DNA of 44,074 nt from Clostridia bacterium (GCA_017552535.1 JAFZPV010000047.1:1-44074); one strand, 5' to 3'; shown: positions 7,682 through 16,100, counted from the stretch's first letter. Notes: generated from the sequence alone by a model not told the origin. A program made the numbers and translations.

Positions 7682-8338
7682 TCAGCGCTTTACCGCGATG
7701 AGCGCCTTGATGGGAATGCCCTGGGAAGAGAAGAGCTTTTCGTGCTCGGAGATGTAGTTGGGATGGGACGCTTCGGCGTGCAGATCGCGCGTAAGCTCCT
7801 TTATCTCAAAGCCCGCCTGGGGAAAATAGGAAAGCGACGCCTCAAACAGCTCGTCATTGTCGGTCTTGAACCAGATCTCGCCCCCGTCCGCCATAAAGCC
7901 GCGGTAGATGTTCAGAAGCCGCGTATGGGTGAGGCGGTGCTTTTCCTGGCGGTGCCGCTGCGTCCAGGGGTTGGGAAAGCTGATGTATATGCGCCTGACC
8001 GCGTCCTCAGGCGCGAAGACGCGGGATATGAGCTCGATCTCGTAATTCATCAGCTTTAAGTTGTCCACGGCCCGCCTGTCCGCAAAGGCAAACTCGGCGT
8101 TGCGCTTGGCCACGCCCAGCACGCTGGAATTGATGTCTACGGCCACCAGGTTGACGCCCGGGTTTTCCAGCGCCATCAGTGCGGTAGACACGCCCTTTCC
8201 GCAGCCCAGCTCCAGTTCCAGCGGCGCTTCGCGCCGGAACGCCTCCGCCCAGCGGCCCCGGTATTCCTCCGGCTGCCGGATATAAAACGGGCAGGCCTCC
8301 AGTTCGGGGCGCGCCCACTTTTTGAGCCTCATCCTCAT
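7682..8338 (-). CDS. trmB: tRNA (guanine-N7-)-methyltransferase
   Basis: A 218-residue SAM-dependent enzyme that methylates G46 in the tRNA variable loop. The SAM-binding motif is L-E-L-G-C-G-K-G (about residues 42-49). Family signatures include the acidic V-A-V-D-I-N strand end, I-S-F-P-N-P-W-T-Q-R-H-R-Q-E-K-H-R-L near 119-136 and F-K-T-D-N near 157-161. Length is normal. Two in-frame ATGs (8338 and 8332) are possible; the first has a GAGG 7 nt upstream. It lies 9 bp after the metallophosphoesterase gene and is the last gene of that run. Confidence 0.95.
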   Translation of the reverse strand: MRMRLKKWARPELEACPFYIRQPEEYRGRWAEAFRREAPLELELGCGKGVSTALMALENPGVNLVAVDINSSVLGVAKRNAEFAFADRRAVDNLKLMNYEIELISRVFAPEDAVRRIYISFPNPWTQRHRQEKHRLTHTRLLNIYRGFMADGGEIWFKTDNDELFEASLSYFPQAGFEIKELTRDLHAEASHPNYISEHEKLFSSQGIPIKALIAVKR

Positions 8339-8347
8339 GGGTATACC

Positions 8348-9130
8348 TCACACGATCAAATGGATCTCGCTGTCCGCGCCCACGCGCACAGGATACTTGC
8401 TGTAGCCAACGCCCCGGCTCACCAGCAGCAGCGTTTTGCCGAAACGTCGGCATCCGGACAGAAGCGCATAGTCGTAGCGCGCCTCGTAGGGCAGCAGGTA
8501 GCAGGTCAGGCCCAGCACGTTGATCTGCCCGCCGTGGGTGTGGCCGCACAGCATCAGGTCCGCGCCCGCGTCCAGCAGGAAGCGGTGCGGCGCGTGGCTG
8601 AGAAGGATGCGGTAATCGTTTTTATCTTCATCCTCCTCAGATGAACCTTCCGGGAAAAACAGCCCTTCGGCGGAAGGCGTGTGCGTGTAGGCGTCCTCCA
8701 CCCCCGCCACCGTTACGCCGCAGCCGCAGAACGTGAAGCGGCGCGCTTCGTTGCACAGGTATTCCGCGCCGTACTTCGCGTAGACCTCGGCCTGGGCTTT
8801 CCGGTCGCCGTCCAGGATGCCGTCGTCGTTGTTGCCCGGCACGGCGCACACCGGCGCGAGCGGAAAAGCGCCGCGCAGGGCGCGCAGAAAAACATCGAGC
8901 CCTTCGCCGTACTCCGCCAGGTCTCCGCCCAGCAAAATGAGGTCCGGGGCCGCTTTCGCGCAGCTGGACACCACCCTTTCGGCCATCTCGGGATGGTCTT
9001 TGCGCAGGTGTACATCGGCGATAAACAGAATGCGCGCGGGCGCGCCCACACGCATTTCCACGAGTTTTGGCGGTCTGAACAGGGCCTTGCCTATCCGGAT
9101 CAGGCCGCTGGGCCGGGCAAAACGCTTCAC
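8348..9130 (-). CDS. Calcineurin-like metallophosphoesterase, YkuE-type
   Basis: A 260-residue metallophosphoesterase with all dinuclear-metal motifs: A-D-V-H (Asp39, His41), G-G-D (Asp70), G-N-N-D (Asn100), S-H-A-P-H (His179) and G-H-T-H-G-G-Q (His197, His199). This spacing matches the YkuE/YaeI group of surface or membrane-associated phosphoesterases. There is no clear signal peptide or membrane segment here, so it is probably cytosolic or peripherally bound. An acidic loop S-S-E-E-D-E-D-K-N-D near 163-172 is lineage-specific. The start is GTG at 9130 with AGGAG 9 nt upstream. The substrate is unknown. Confidence 0.88.
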   Translation of the reverse strand: MKRFARPSGLIRIGKALFRPPKLVEMRVGAPARILFIADVHLRKDHPEMAERVVSSCAKAAPDLILLGGDLAEYGEGLDVFLRALRGAFPLAPVCAVPGNNDDGILDGDRKAQAEVYAKYGAEYLCNEARRFTFCGCGVTVAGVEDAYTHTPSAEGLFFPEGSSEEDEDKNDYRILLSHAPHRFLLDAGADLMLCGHTHGGQINVLGLTCYLLPYEARYDYALLSGCRRFGKTLLLVSRGVGYSKYPVRVGADSEIHLIV

Positions 9131-9156
9131 GATGGCGTTCTCCTTTTTTGGGGAAG

Positions 9157-9186
9157 TTTGGAGTTTGGAGTCAGGAGTCAGGAGTT
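9157..9186. repeat. Short tandem heptamer repeat in the 96-bp gap before the metallophosphoesterase gene
   Basis: About four tandem 7-bp units of the form TTTGGAG/TCAGGAG fill 9157-9186 between DUF6062 (ending 9227) and the metallophosphoesterase start (9130). The two unit variants alternate as pairs. No hairpin or promoter is evident here. On the minus strand the units read as C/T-rich and do not resemble ribosome binding sites. Confidence 0.6.
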
Positions 9187-9226
9187 AAAGTTTGTTGAAA
9201 TATGCTCCCTGTAAGCGGTAGAGAGG

Positions 9227-9940
9227 TCATTCTTTTCCCCGCAGCTTCAGCACCGTGCGGGGCAGGGCGTCGCGGCTGTTGCCCCAGGGCTTGTCCGCGT
9301 TTTTATGATCGAACTTCAGGGTGAACCACTCGATCTCGCCCTCCAGGCGGGCCAGGTTCTTCATCTCCACGTCGTTGAGCATATCGGTGTACTGTTTGAG
9401 CTCCTGGCCGTTCAGCTGCTCCGGTCCCGCCTTGAGCAGTTCGCCATAATGCTTGAGGCAGAAGCCCTTGGAAGATGCCAGCGTGGAGCGGAAGGAGCCG
9501 TCCTTTTTCCACAGGTACACAGTGGTGTATACGTAGCGGTCCATGGTGGCGTTCAGCCGGTCGCAGAGGATGCAGCTGTCCGTGATGGGGCTCAGATCCA
9601 CGCCGGCCGCGGGCGCTTTGCGGGAAAACAGGCCGCCCCTGGCGGGCACGTTCTGCACCGCCATGCGGCTCTCGCCCAGGCGCGCCATGGTCTGCTTTAA
9701 GTACGTGTGCGCCATCAGGGCCACGCCCAGGCGCTTGTCGCCAACCATCATCATTTTAAAGTGCCTGGCGCAGAAGCCCTTGGTGTTCACCTCCACGCGC
9801 ACATCCGGCTCCATCACGCTGCCGCCGGTAAAGGAGACCACGTAGTTTTCCTCGTTGGTCTGCCTGAGCTCGCACAGCGGGCACTCGCAGTCGGTCTTGA
9901 ACGCGTCCCACACAGGGATGGTATCGATGTGCTGCCTCAT
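9227..9940 (-). CDS. DUF6062-family protein with two CxxC...CxxH motifs
   Basis: A 237-residue cytosolic protein. It contains two similar metal-binding-like repeats: C-P-L-C (Cys20, Cys23) with C-A-R-H (Cys57, His60), and C-I-L-C (Cys123, Cys126) with C-L-K-H (Cys161, His164). Each repeat runs C-x2-C, about 33 residues, then G-F-C-x2-H, suggesting an internal duplication binding two metal ions, probably zinc. The pattern matches the DUF6062 family common in Clostridia, whose function is not known. Its ATG overlaps the scpB stop (ATGA), so it is co-translated with the condensin subunit. Confidence 0.75.
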   Translation of the reverse strand: MRQHIDTIPVWDAFKTDCECPLCELRQTNEENYVVSFTGGSVMEPDVRVEVNTKGFCARHFKMMMVGDKRLGVALMAHTYLKQTMARLGESRMAVQNVPARGGLFSRKAPAAGVDLSPITDSCILCDRLNATMDRYVYTTVYLWKKDGSFRSTLASSKGFCLKHYGELLKAGPEQLNGQELKQYTDMLNDVEMKNLARLEGEIEWFTLKFDHKNADKPWGNSRDALPRTVLKLRGKE

Positions 9941-10473
9941 ACTTTTACCTCGCCTTCACTCAGGTTCTGCTTTTCTTCGGGCAGGTCACCAAGCCCCTCC
10001 AGGCCGAAATGCCTTAAGAACTTGTCGGTGGTGCCGTACAGGATGGGCCGGCCCAGCGTCTCGCGGCGGCCCTGCTCCTCGATGAGGCCCCGGGCCAGAA
10101 GAAGCTGCACCGAATAGTCGCACTTCACGCCGCGCACCGCCTCGATCTCGCTCTTGGTGACCGGCTGCCGGTAGGCGATGATCGAAAGCGTCTCCAGCAC
10201 CGCCTGAGACAGGGTCTGCTTTTTGACCGGCTGCAGGAACATCTCCACATACATGGCATATTCGGGATTGATGGACAGCTGGATGTCCCCGCCGTGGCGG
10301 TTCAAACGTATGCCGCGCTTGTCCAGCAGGCAGCTTTCCCTCAGCTGCTCGATGGCCGGTTCCAGTTCCGTCCGGGTGAGGTTCAGCGCGTGGGCCAGCG
10401 CCTCGGCGTTCACCGGTTCGCCCGCCACGTACAGTATGGCCTCCAATACGCCGCACATCTCGCTAATTTCCAT
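9937..10473 (-). CDS. scpB: Segregation and condensation protein B
   Basis: A 178-residue kleisin-interacting winged-helix protein that, with ScpA and SMC, forms the bacterial condensin. Typical features are the start E-A-I-L-Y-V-A-G-E-P-V, the segment L-S-Q-A-V-L-E-T-L-S-I-I-A-Y-R-Q-P-V-T (about residues 87-105) followed by K-S-E-I-E-A-V-R-G-V, and L-G-R-P-I-L-Y-G-T-T-D near 140-150. Length is normal. Unusually, scpA is not next to it; the upstream neighbour is a CBM9-like gene 12 bp away and DUF6062 follows by overlap. Confidence 0.93.
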   Translation of the reverse strand: MEISEMCGVLEAILYVAGEPVNAEALAHALNLTRTELEPAIEQLRESCLLDKRGIRLNRHGGDIQLSINPEYAMYVEMFLQPVKKQTLSQAVLETLSIIAYRQPVTKSEIEAVRGVKCDYSVQLLLARGLIEEQGRRETLGRPILYGTTDKFLRHFGLEGLGDLPEEKQNLSEGEVKV

Positions 10474-10485
10474 GCTCGTCCCCTG

Positions 10486-11139
10486 TTACTCCGCAATGAT
10501 GAGGTCACCGAAATACTCCGGACGGTGAAAGTCCGGCTTTTCGGTGCCCACGTGGTTCCAGCAGCCGTAGTGCTCGTGCAGAAGCGGACCGGAGCACTTG
10601 TAGAAGTTGCCCTTCAATCTTTTTGCTCCAAGAGGCGCCGCGCCGAAATGGCGCTCGATCAGGGAAAACGGCACGGTGAAACTCACCGTCCAGAGTTCCC
10701 CTGACCGCACGCAGGTGCGTATGTCCATATCCTTTACGGGCTCAGCGTGCACGAACCTGCCGAACCTGTCCCGGCCATAGCCCACGTGGGCGATGCCGGA
10801 AGGATTGATTTCGATATTCAGGTAGGCCTGCGTCTTCTCCGGAAAAAGAGAAACGAAAAACTCCATGCAGCTGTCCTCGCAGGGCGAACCGCCAAAGCGC
10901 GTTTCCCGCGAGATGACCGGTGTCTCCCAGGCATACATGAGCACCGCAAGGCCGTCCTGCGCCATGCCCACCCGTGCGCAGGCACGGCAGTGGTACGGAT
11001 AGGCGCCCAGCCACGGGTAGTCCGCGATGTCCGCTTCGTCCATTTCCGCCCATACGCCGCTTAAGCGTTCGGGATCAAAGGATGCGTCCAGCGGATACGC
11101 TTCCGCCCTGCCGTTTATGCGTCTGACTTCATACGTCAT
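10486..11139 (-). CDS. CBM9-like (carbohydrate-binding module family 9 type) protein
   Basis: A 217-residue protein with no signal peptide or membrane segment. The order of features, including A-E-M-D-E-A-D-I near 31-38, a central C-x-E-F-F-V-S-L-F-P-E near residue 90-102, Y-L-N-I-E-I-N-P-S-G near 105-114 and a C-terminal N-F-Y-K-C-S followed by W-N-H-V-G-T-E-K-P-D-F-H-x-P-E-Y-F-G, matches single-domain CBM9-like proteins found in Clostridia. Family 9 modules bind sugars in secreted enzymes, but this stand-alone, apparently cytosolic form has no assigned role. It lies between parB and scpB with gaps of 10 and 12 bp. Confidence 0.72.
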   Translation of the reverse strand: MTYEVRRINGRAEAYPLDASFDPERLSGVWAEMDEADIADYPWLGAYPYHCRACARVGMAQDGLAVLMYAWETPVISRETRFGGSPCEDSCMEFFVSLFPEKTQAYLNIEINPSGIAHVGYGRDRFGRFVHAEPVKDMDIRTCVRSGELWTVSFTVPFSLIERHFGAAPLGAKRLKGNFYKCSGPLLHEHYGCWNHVGTEKPDFHRPEYFGDLIIAE

Positions 11140-11149
11140 GTTTTATCCC

Positions 11150-12043
11150 TCACAGCGAGCTCTGATCCATTGCTTCCAGCACGCTCCATATGCCCTCCAG
11201 GTCTTCCCTGGAAGAATAGGAGATGATCAGGCGGCCCTTGTTTTCGTCGCCGTCGATGCGGGCCCGGGTGCCGAAGGTCTCACGCGCCATGCGCTCCAGC
11301 TGCTTGATCTCCTGGGTCTTGGGCGGCTTTGGCGTTTTTGCTTCGCTCGCGTCCGGCAAAGCGGCGATGCGCTCCAGCTGGCGCACGCTCCAGCCCTGCT
11401 GCACGCACAGGGAGGCCAGACGCCTCTGCCGTTCCGGGGAAAGGGTGACCAGCGCCCTGGCGTGGCCGGCGCTCAAGCGCCCCGAGGAGAGCAGCTTCAA
11501 TACTTCCTCATCCAGCGTGAGCAGGCGCAGCGTGTTGGTCACGGCGCTGCGGCTCTTGCCCACCACCTGGGCAGTCTGCTCCTGGGTGAGATCGCACTTT
11601 TCCATCAGCGTTTTGATGCCCAGGGCCGTTTCCACCGGATCGAGGTCGGCGCGCTGGAGGTTTTCGATCAGGGCGGTCTTGAGCCGCGTCATCTCGTCCC
11701 AGGAGCGCACGATGGCCGGAATGGTGCTTTTGCCCGCCAGGCGGCTGGCGCGGAAGCGCCTTTCGCCCACGATGATGGAATAGCGGTCCCCGTTCGGCCT
11801 GACCACGATGGGCTGGATCACGCCCACCGAGGCGATGGATTCCGCCAGCTCCCTCAGGGCGTCTTCGTCAAAGCGCTTGCGGGGCTGGTCGGGGTTGATG
11901 TCGATCAGGCTGAGCGACAGCTCCCTCACCGCGTCCGTCTCGCCGGCGTCTTCGCGCCTCAGGCTCGCGCTCTCCTGGTCGATATCCCCCAGAAGGGCGC
12001 CCAGGCCTCTGCCCAGTCCGTGGGGTGCGGTCTTTTTATTCAT
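11150..12043 (-). CDS. parB: Chromosome-partitioning protein ParB/Spo0J
   Basis: A 297-residue CTPase/DNA-clamp protein that loads at parS sites and recruits SMC. It has the N-terminal G-L-G-R-G-L-G-A-L-L ParA-interaction motif (about 9-18), the ParB box I-N-P-D-Q-P-R-K-R-F (about 49-58), the CTP-binding G-E-R-R-F-R (about 92-97), the helix-turn-helix E-Q-T-A-Q-V-V-G-K-S-R-S-A-V-T-N near 154-169 and a C-terminal dimer domain. It follows parA by 3 bp. No full parS site was seen in the window. Confidence 0.95.
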   Translation of the reverse strand: MNKKTAPHGLGRGLGALLGDIDQESASLRREDAGETDAVRELSLSLIDINPDQPRKRFDEDALRELAESIASVGVIQPIVVRPNGDRYSIIVGERRFRASRLAGKSTIPAIVRSWDEMTRLKTALIENLQRADLDPVETALGIKTLMEKCDLTQEQTAQVVGKSRSAVTNTLRLLTLDEEVLKLLSSGRLSAGHARALVTLSPERQRRLASLCVQQGWSVRQLERIAALPDASEAKTPKPPKTQEIKQLERMARETFGTRARIDGDENKGRLIISYSSREDLEGIWSVLEAMDQSSL

Positions 12044-12046
12044 GGC

Positions 12047-12811
12047 TCATCCCTCGTTTCGCTTGATCAGTTCGCTTGCCAGCTTGCGGTAGGCGTCCGC
12101 GCCCGCGCAGAGCGGATCGTAAAGGTGTATGGGCAGCCCGTGGCTGGGCGCCTCGCTCAGGCGCACGTTTCTGGGCACCACTGTGGCGAACACCTTGCCC
12201 TTGAAATACCGCTTAACCTCGCTCACTACCTGCAGGCCCAGGTTCGTGCGCCCGTCCAGCATGGTGAGCACCACGCCCTCCACGTCCAGAGCCGGATTCA
12301 GCCGCTTTCTCACCAGGGTCAGCGTGTTCATCAGCTGGCCCACGCCTTCCAGCGCATAGTATTCGCACTGGATGGGCACCAGCACGCTGTCTGCCGCGGT
12401 CAGGGCGTTCAGGGTGAGAAGGCCCAGGGACGGCGGAGAATCGATAAAGATATAATCGTAGTTTTCCCGCACGGGCGCCAGGGCTCTTTTGAGCACGCTT
12501 TCGCGGCCCTCTTCCCCCACCAGCTCGATCTCGCAGCCGCTTAAGTCCACGCTGGAGGGCAGCACGGACAGGTTTTTGAAGCGCGTCACGCGTATGGCCT
12601 TCTCTGCCGGGTGCTCGCCCGTCATCACGCCGTACAGCTCGTATCCGCCCTTGACGCTCACGCCCAGGCCGCTGGTGGCGTTCCCCTGGGGGTCCAGGTC
12701 CACCAGAAGCACTTTTTTGCCCGCGTCCGCCAGGCACGCGGCCAGGTTGACCGCCGTTGTGGTTTTTCCTACGCCGCCCTTCTGGTTGGCGGTGGCGATG
12801 ATCTTTGCCAT
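12047..12811 (-). CDS. parA: Chromosome-partitioning ATPase ParA/Soj
   Basis: A 254-residue deviant-Walker ATPase. The N-terminus A-N-Q-K-G-G-V-G-K-T-T-T (about 8-19) carries the signature lysine; V-D-L-D-P-Q-G-N-A-T (about 37-46) and I-D-S-P-P-S-L (about 122-128) complete the active site. Length matches chromosomal Soj. RBS GGAGGAG precedes the ATG. It is coupled to parB and lies 1 bp after the YgjP-like gene. With ScpB and an MreB-like protein in the same operon, the context is chromosome organisation and cell morphogenesis. Confidence 0.95.
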   Translation of the reverse strand: MAKIIATANQKGGVGKTTTAVNLAACLADAGKKVLLVDLDPQGNATSGLGVSVKGGYELYGVMTGEHPAEKAIRVTRFKNLSVLPSSVDLSGCEIELVGEEGRESVLKRALAPVRENYDYIFIDSPPSLGLLTLNALTAADSVLVPIQCEYYALEGVGQLMNTLTLVRKRLNPALDVEGVVLTMLDGRTNLGLQVVSEVKRYFKGKVFATVVPRNVRLSEAPSHGLPIHLYDPLCAGADAYRKLASELIKRNEG

Positions 12812-12812
12812 C

Positions 12813-13526
12813 CTACGCTCCTCCGCTTGCCCCGCCCGGGGATAATGTAAGCTCGCTTCCGTGCTTTTTGAGCCATCTGCGCCATATGCCGTAATCCGGC
12901 ATCCGGCGGCCTACCTCCGCCCAGAACAGCGCGGAATGATTGAAATACAAAAGATGGCACAGCTCGTGTATGACCACGTACTTCAGGCATTCGGGCGGAG
13001 CCATGATGAGTTTCCAGTTGAAGTTCAGGTTGTGTTTTGCCGAGCAGCTGCCCCAGCGGGTTCGCTGCTCCCGTATCGTCACGCGCCCGTAGCTTTTGCC
13101 CACCGTGGGCGCCCACACGTCCAGTTCACAGCGTATTTTTTCAAGCGCCCGCTTTACGAGCCAGGCCTTCAGGGCCGCCGCAGCGTCTTCGGCTCTGCCC
13201 GAAGGCAAAAGGACGGTGATCTTGTTCCCGTCCGCCAGCACCTGCGTCTTTGGAGCCTTCTTTACCTCCACCGGCAGCATACGCCCTTCGTAGGGCAGCG
13301 TGCCGGGCAGGGCGGGGCGGGCGGAAGCCATGCTCCTGTGCGCCCTGTCGATCTCGGGGAGCTTTTCGGCCACCAGCCTGTCGGCTTCCCTCAGGGAATA
13401 GCCCTTGGGCGCATAGAGGCGTATCTTTCCTTCCGGCAGGGCCTGAAGCAAAAGCGTCGTGCGGTTTTTTGCCTGCACAAGGGTATACTCCACGCGCCTT
13501 CTGCCAACGGTCACAAGACGTATCAC
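12813..13526 (-). CDS. YgjP-like (DUF45) zinc metallopeptidase
   Basis: A 237-residue cytosolic protein of the YgjP/WLM-related metallopeptidase family. The zinc motif H-E-L-C-H is near residues 190-194 and the third ligand region is N-H-S-x-x-F-W near 199-205. The preceding R-W-G-S-C-S segment (about 157-162) and the C-terminal W-R-R-W-L-K-K-H-G are typical. The start is GTG at 13526, overlapping the MreB-like stop as GTGA. The substrate is unknown. It sits between mreB-like and parA, a position that does not by itself suggest a role in partitioning. Confidence 0.88.
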   Translation of the reverse strand: MIRLVTVGRRRVEYTLVQAKNRTTLLLQALPEGKIRLYAPKGYSLREADRLVAEKLPEIDRAHRSMASARPALPGTLPYEGRMLPVEVKKAPKTQVLADGNKITVLLPSGRAEDAAAALKAWLVKRALEKIRCELDVWAPTVGKSYGRVTIREQRTRWGSCSAKHNLNFNWKLIMAPPECLKYVVIHELCHLLYFNHSALFWAEVGRRMPDYGIWRRWLKKHGSELTLSPGGASGGA

Positions 13527-14530
13527 AGCCTGAGCCCCGCCTCGCGCCAGTCGTTGATCAGGGGCGAATACAGTTCGGAATCGTCCAGGATCATTTTAAG
13601 TCCCCTGGCCGCGGCCTCCTGCGGGTCGTCCGCTGCCTTCACCGGCACGCCCAGGGCGCTTTGCAGACACTCCGCGAGGCCGCCCAGCAGGCTTCCGCCT
13701 CCGGTGAGCGTCAGGCCGTTTTTCTCCAGGTCTTCCGCCAGGGAGGGCGTAAGCGCGTTCACGGCGCCAAAGCACATTTCCAGCATGCCCGCCACCACCT
13801 CGTTCAGGCTGTCCTGGGCGAGGGCGGGTTTTAAGAGCATATACTTCGGCAGCCGGCTCACGGGGTCGAACACCGGCAGGGTCAGTTCCCTGTCCGCGTC
13901 CTGAAAGGCCGCATGCTTGAGGATGCGGGCCACCCGCTCGGATACGACTACGCCCTCCTTCTGCCTCACGGCTTCGCGGATGGCTTCGTCGGCCCTCGCC
14001 ATGCCGTATCCGATGCGCCGGTACAGCACGCGCCGGCCTCCCGCCATGGCGGAAAAGCTCATGTGCTCCGCGCCGATATCCAGCAGAAAGCAGCCCTCCG
14101 GCCCCATCACGTCCAGGCCGCAGCCCAGCGCGGCAGCCGTATCCGACGCGGCAATGCCCATCACGTCCATGCCAGCGTCCAGGGCGGCGCTCATCAGCGT
14201 TTCGCCCATGCCCTCGCTGATCGAGGGCGACACCAGCGCCAGCGCCCTGCGGCGGGCCAGCACGCGCTTTTCGTCGCTGAGCACCAGGCGGCTCATCCAC
14301 TTGCCCAGAAGCTTCGGGTCCGTGGGGATCCCCGCCCGCATGGCCTGGCTGAGCGTGATGCCCGCGCTCTGCCGGCCAAGGTAGGAATACGCCCGGTCCC
14401 CCCAGGCGAAGGGCGCGTCCGCGTCCCGGCGGAAGGCGGACCAGGCGGCCTCGACGCGGATCTCGTCGGTGAGCGCCGTTACCATGCGCACGGTATCCGC
14501 GCCGAAGTCAAAGCCGTAGTACCACTGCAT
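13523..14530 (-). CDS. Divergent MreB-like actin-fold protein
   Basis: A 335-residue protein with the overall order of MreB: an N-terminal F-D-F-G-A-D (about 8-13, phosphate-1 region), M-R-A-G-I-P-T-D (about 64-71, equivalent to the R-P-x-K-D-G-V-I-A-D turn), an S-P-S-I-S-E-G strand, G-C-G-L-D-V-x-G-P-E-G (about 136-146) and a C-terminal T-G-G-G-S-L-L-G-G-L adenosine loop. The phosphate-2 loop, normally D-I-G-G-G-T, reads D-I-G-A-E-H (151-156), so nucleotide hydrolysis may be weak or lost. It follows the dehydrogenase gene by 4 bp and overlaps the YgjP-like gene. It is probably a specialised paralogue; the true cell-shape MreB would lie elsewhere. Confidence 0.7.
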   Translation of the reverse strand: MQWYYGFDFGADTVRMVTALTDEIRVEAAWSAFRRDADAPFAWGDRAYSYLGRQSAGITLSQAMRAGIPTDPKLLGKWMSRLVLSDEKRVLARRRALALVSPSISEGMGETLMSAALDAGMDVMGIAASDTAAALGCGLDVMGPEGCFLLDIGAEHMSFSAMAGGRRVLYRRIGYGMARADEAIREAVRQKEGVVVSERVARILKHAAFQDADRELTLPVFDPVSRLPKYMLLKPALAQDSLNEVVAGMLEMCFGAVNALTPSLAEDLEKNGLTLTGGGSLLGGLAECLQSALGVPVKAADDPQEAAARGLKMILDDSELYSPLINDWREAGLRL

Positions 14531-14534
14531 CCGG

Positions 14535-16100
14535 TCAGCCTCTCAGCGCGTGGATCTGCTTTCTGACCTCGCCCGCGCCGGAATTCATCTTCACGAAGGC
14601 GTTTATGATGTCGTCCGCCAGGCCTGCCTTGGCCAGGTCCACGCCGAAGATGCTCTCGTCCGAAAGGATGGGCATAAGCACCTCGCGGGCCTTTTCGTTA
14701 TGCATAAAGCTCACGCCCGCCAGGCGCTTGTTCATCTCGTCCATGCGGGGATCGGGGGAAGGCTCGAAGGCCTTGCCTTCGTCGTCCACGCCCATCAGGT
14801 AGCGCAGCCAGCCGGCTTCCACCAGGCGGATGCCCTGAAGCACGCCAAGGTCCAGCCCGCGCTCGATATAGGCCTTGATGGTCTCGCCGAAGCGGATGGA
14901 CAGCTTCTGGCTGGTATCGGTGGCGATGCGCTGGGGCGTGTCGGGCAGAAAGCAGTTGGGCAGGCGGTTTTCAAGCACTTCGCCCAGGAACACCTTCGGC
15001 TGCATGATGCCGGGGTCGGTCACCACGGGCAGGCCCTCCACGTAGCCGATGCGCTCCACCATGGCCTTCAGGTCGTCGTCCTTCATTTCCTGCCAGATGG
15101 TTTTGAAGCCCAGCAGGCAGCCGTACACGGCCAGGCAGGTGTGCAGGGGATTTAAGCAGGTGGTCACCTTCATGCGCTCCACCTTTTCCACCGTCTCGCG
15201 GGTGGTGTAGTATACGCCGGCCTCGTCCAGGGGCAGGCGGCCCGCCGGGAAATCGTCCTCGATCACCAGGTATTCCTTCTCCTCGGCGTTGACGAAGGCG
15301 GAGGTATAGGTGTTTTTGCCGGTGATGATCAGGCCGCCGTCCTCAAAGCCGTCCTCGGCCAAAAGCTTCATCACGTTCTCGTCAGGGCGAGGGGTGATCT
15401 TGTCGATCATCGTCCAGGGGAAGGACACTTTTTTGTCGATATAATCGATAAAGTCCTGCCCGACGTGGCCGTTTTTGAGCCAGGAGCCCGCCACGAAGCG
15501 CACCGCGTTTTCCAGCTTTTCGCCGTTGTGGGAGCAGTTGTCCATGCTCACCAGGGCGATGGGCAGCGCGCCTGCTTCATAGCGCTTCAGCAGCAGCTTG
15601 GTGAGGTAGCCGATCAGGCCGGAAGCGTCCTCAGGTTTGCCCTGGGCGTCCTTTTCGGCAAAGCGCAGGGAGTAGCCCTTTTCGGTGATGGTGAAGGAGG
15701 CCATTTTGAGGCTGGGGCTTTCGAAGATCTCCTTCGCCCGCGCGTCGTCCGCGGCGGTGAGGGACTCGCAGATGCTGGCCAGCACTTCTTTTTTCACGCT
15801 TCCGGAACTGATGAGCGTGACGCCCACGGACAGGTCGTCGAAGGGCTTGTAGGCCTTTTCGATGATCTCGGGGTCGAAGCCCTCGAACACCGTGATGCCC
15901 GTATCCATCTTTCCGGCGTTCAGAAGCCGCTGAGCCACCGAGCCCAGGAAGGCACGGAAGATGTTGCCCGCGCCGAAGTGTATCCACTGCGGGGATGCTT
16001 TCGTGCGCGCCCTCACGGCCTTCACGTCGTATTCGGGCAGGGCATAACCCTTGGAGAGCCACGCTTCCCGGTTTTCAAGCGCCTGAATGTTGAGCTTCAT
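14535..16100 (-). CDS. Mannitol dehydrogenase / fructuronate reductase family protein
   Basis: A 521-residue member of the polyol-specific long-chain dehydrogenase/reductase family (mannitol 2-dehydrogenase, fructuronate reductase UxuB, tagaturonate reductase UxaB). The N-terminal nucleotide motif is I-H-F-G-A-G-N-I-F-R-A-F (about 40-51). The catalytic K-x5-N-x2-H signature appears as K-V-T-T-C-L-N-P-L-H near residue 316-325. Which hexulose or hexuronate it reduces cannot be decided. An upstream in-frame ATG at 16193 exists, but 16100 is chosen because GGAGGAG lies 7 nt before it and the promoter (16141-16169) would exclude the longer start. It heads the operon leading to mreB-like and parAB. 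Confidence 0.88.
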   Translation of the reverse strand: MKLNIQALENREAWLSKGYALPEYDVKAVRARTKASPQWIHFGAGNIFRAFLGSVAQRLLNAGKMDTGITVFEGFDPEIIEKAYKPFDDLSVGVTLISSGSVKKEVLASICESLTAADDARAKEIFESPSLKMASFTITEKGYSLRFAEKDAQGKPEDASGLIGYLTKLLLKRYEAGALPIALVSMDNCSHNGEKLENAVRFVAGSWLKNGHVGQDFIDYIDKKVSFPWTMIDKITPRPDENVMKLLAEDGFEDGGLIITGKNTYTSAFVNAEEKEYLVIEDDFPAGRLPLDEAGVYYTTRETVEKVERMKVTTCLNPLHTCLAVYGCLLGFKTIWQEMKDDDLKAMVERIGYVEGLPVVTDPGIMQPKVFLGEVLENRLPNCFLPDTPQRIATDTSQKLSIRFGETIKAYIERGLDLGVLQGIRLVEAGWLRYLMGVDDEGKAFEPSPDPRMDEMNKRLAGVSFMHNEKAREVLMPILSDESIFGVDLAKAGLADDIINAFVKMNSGAGEVRKQIHALRG

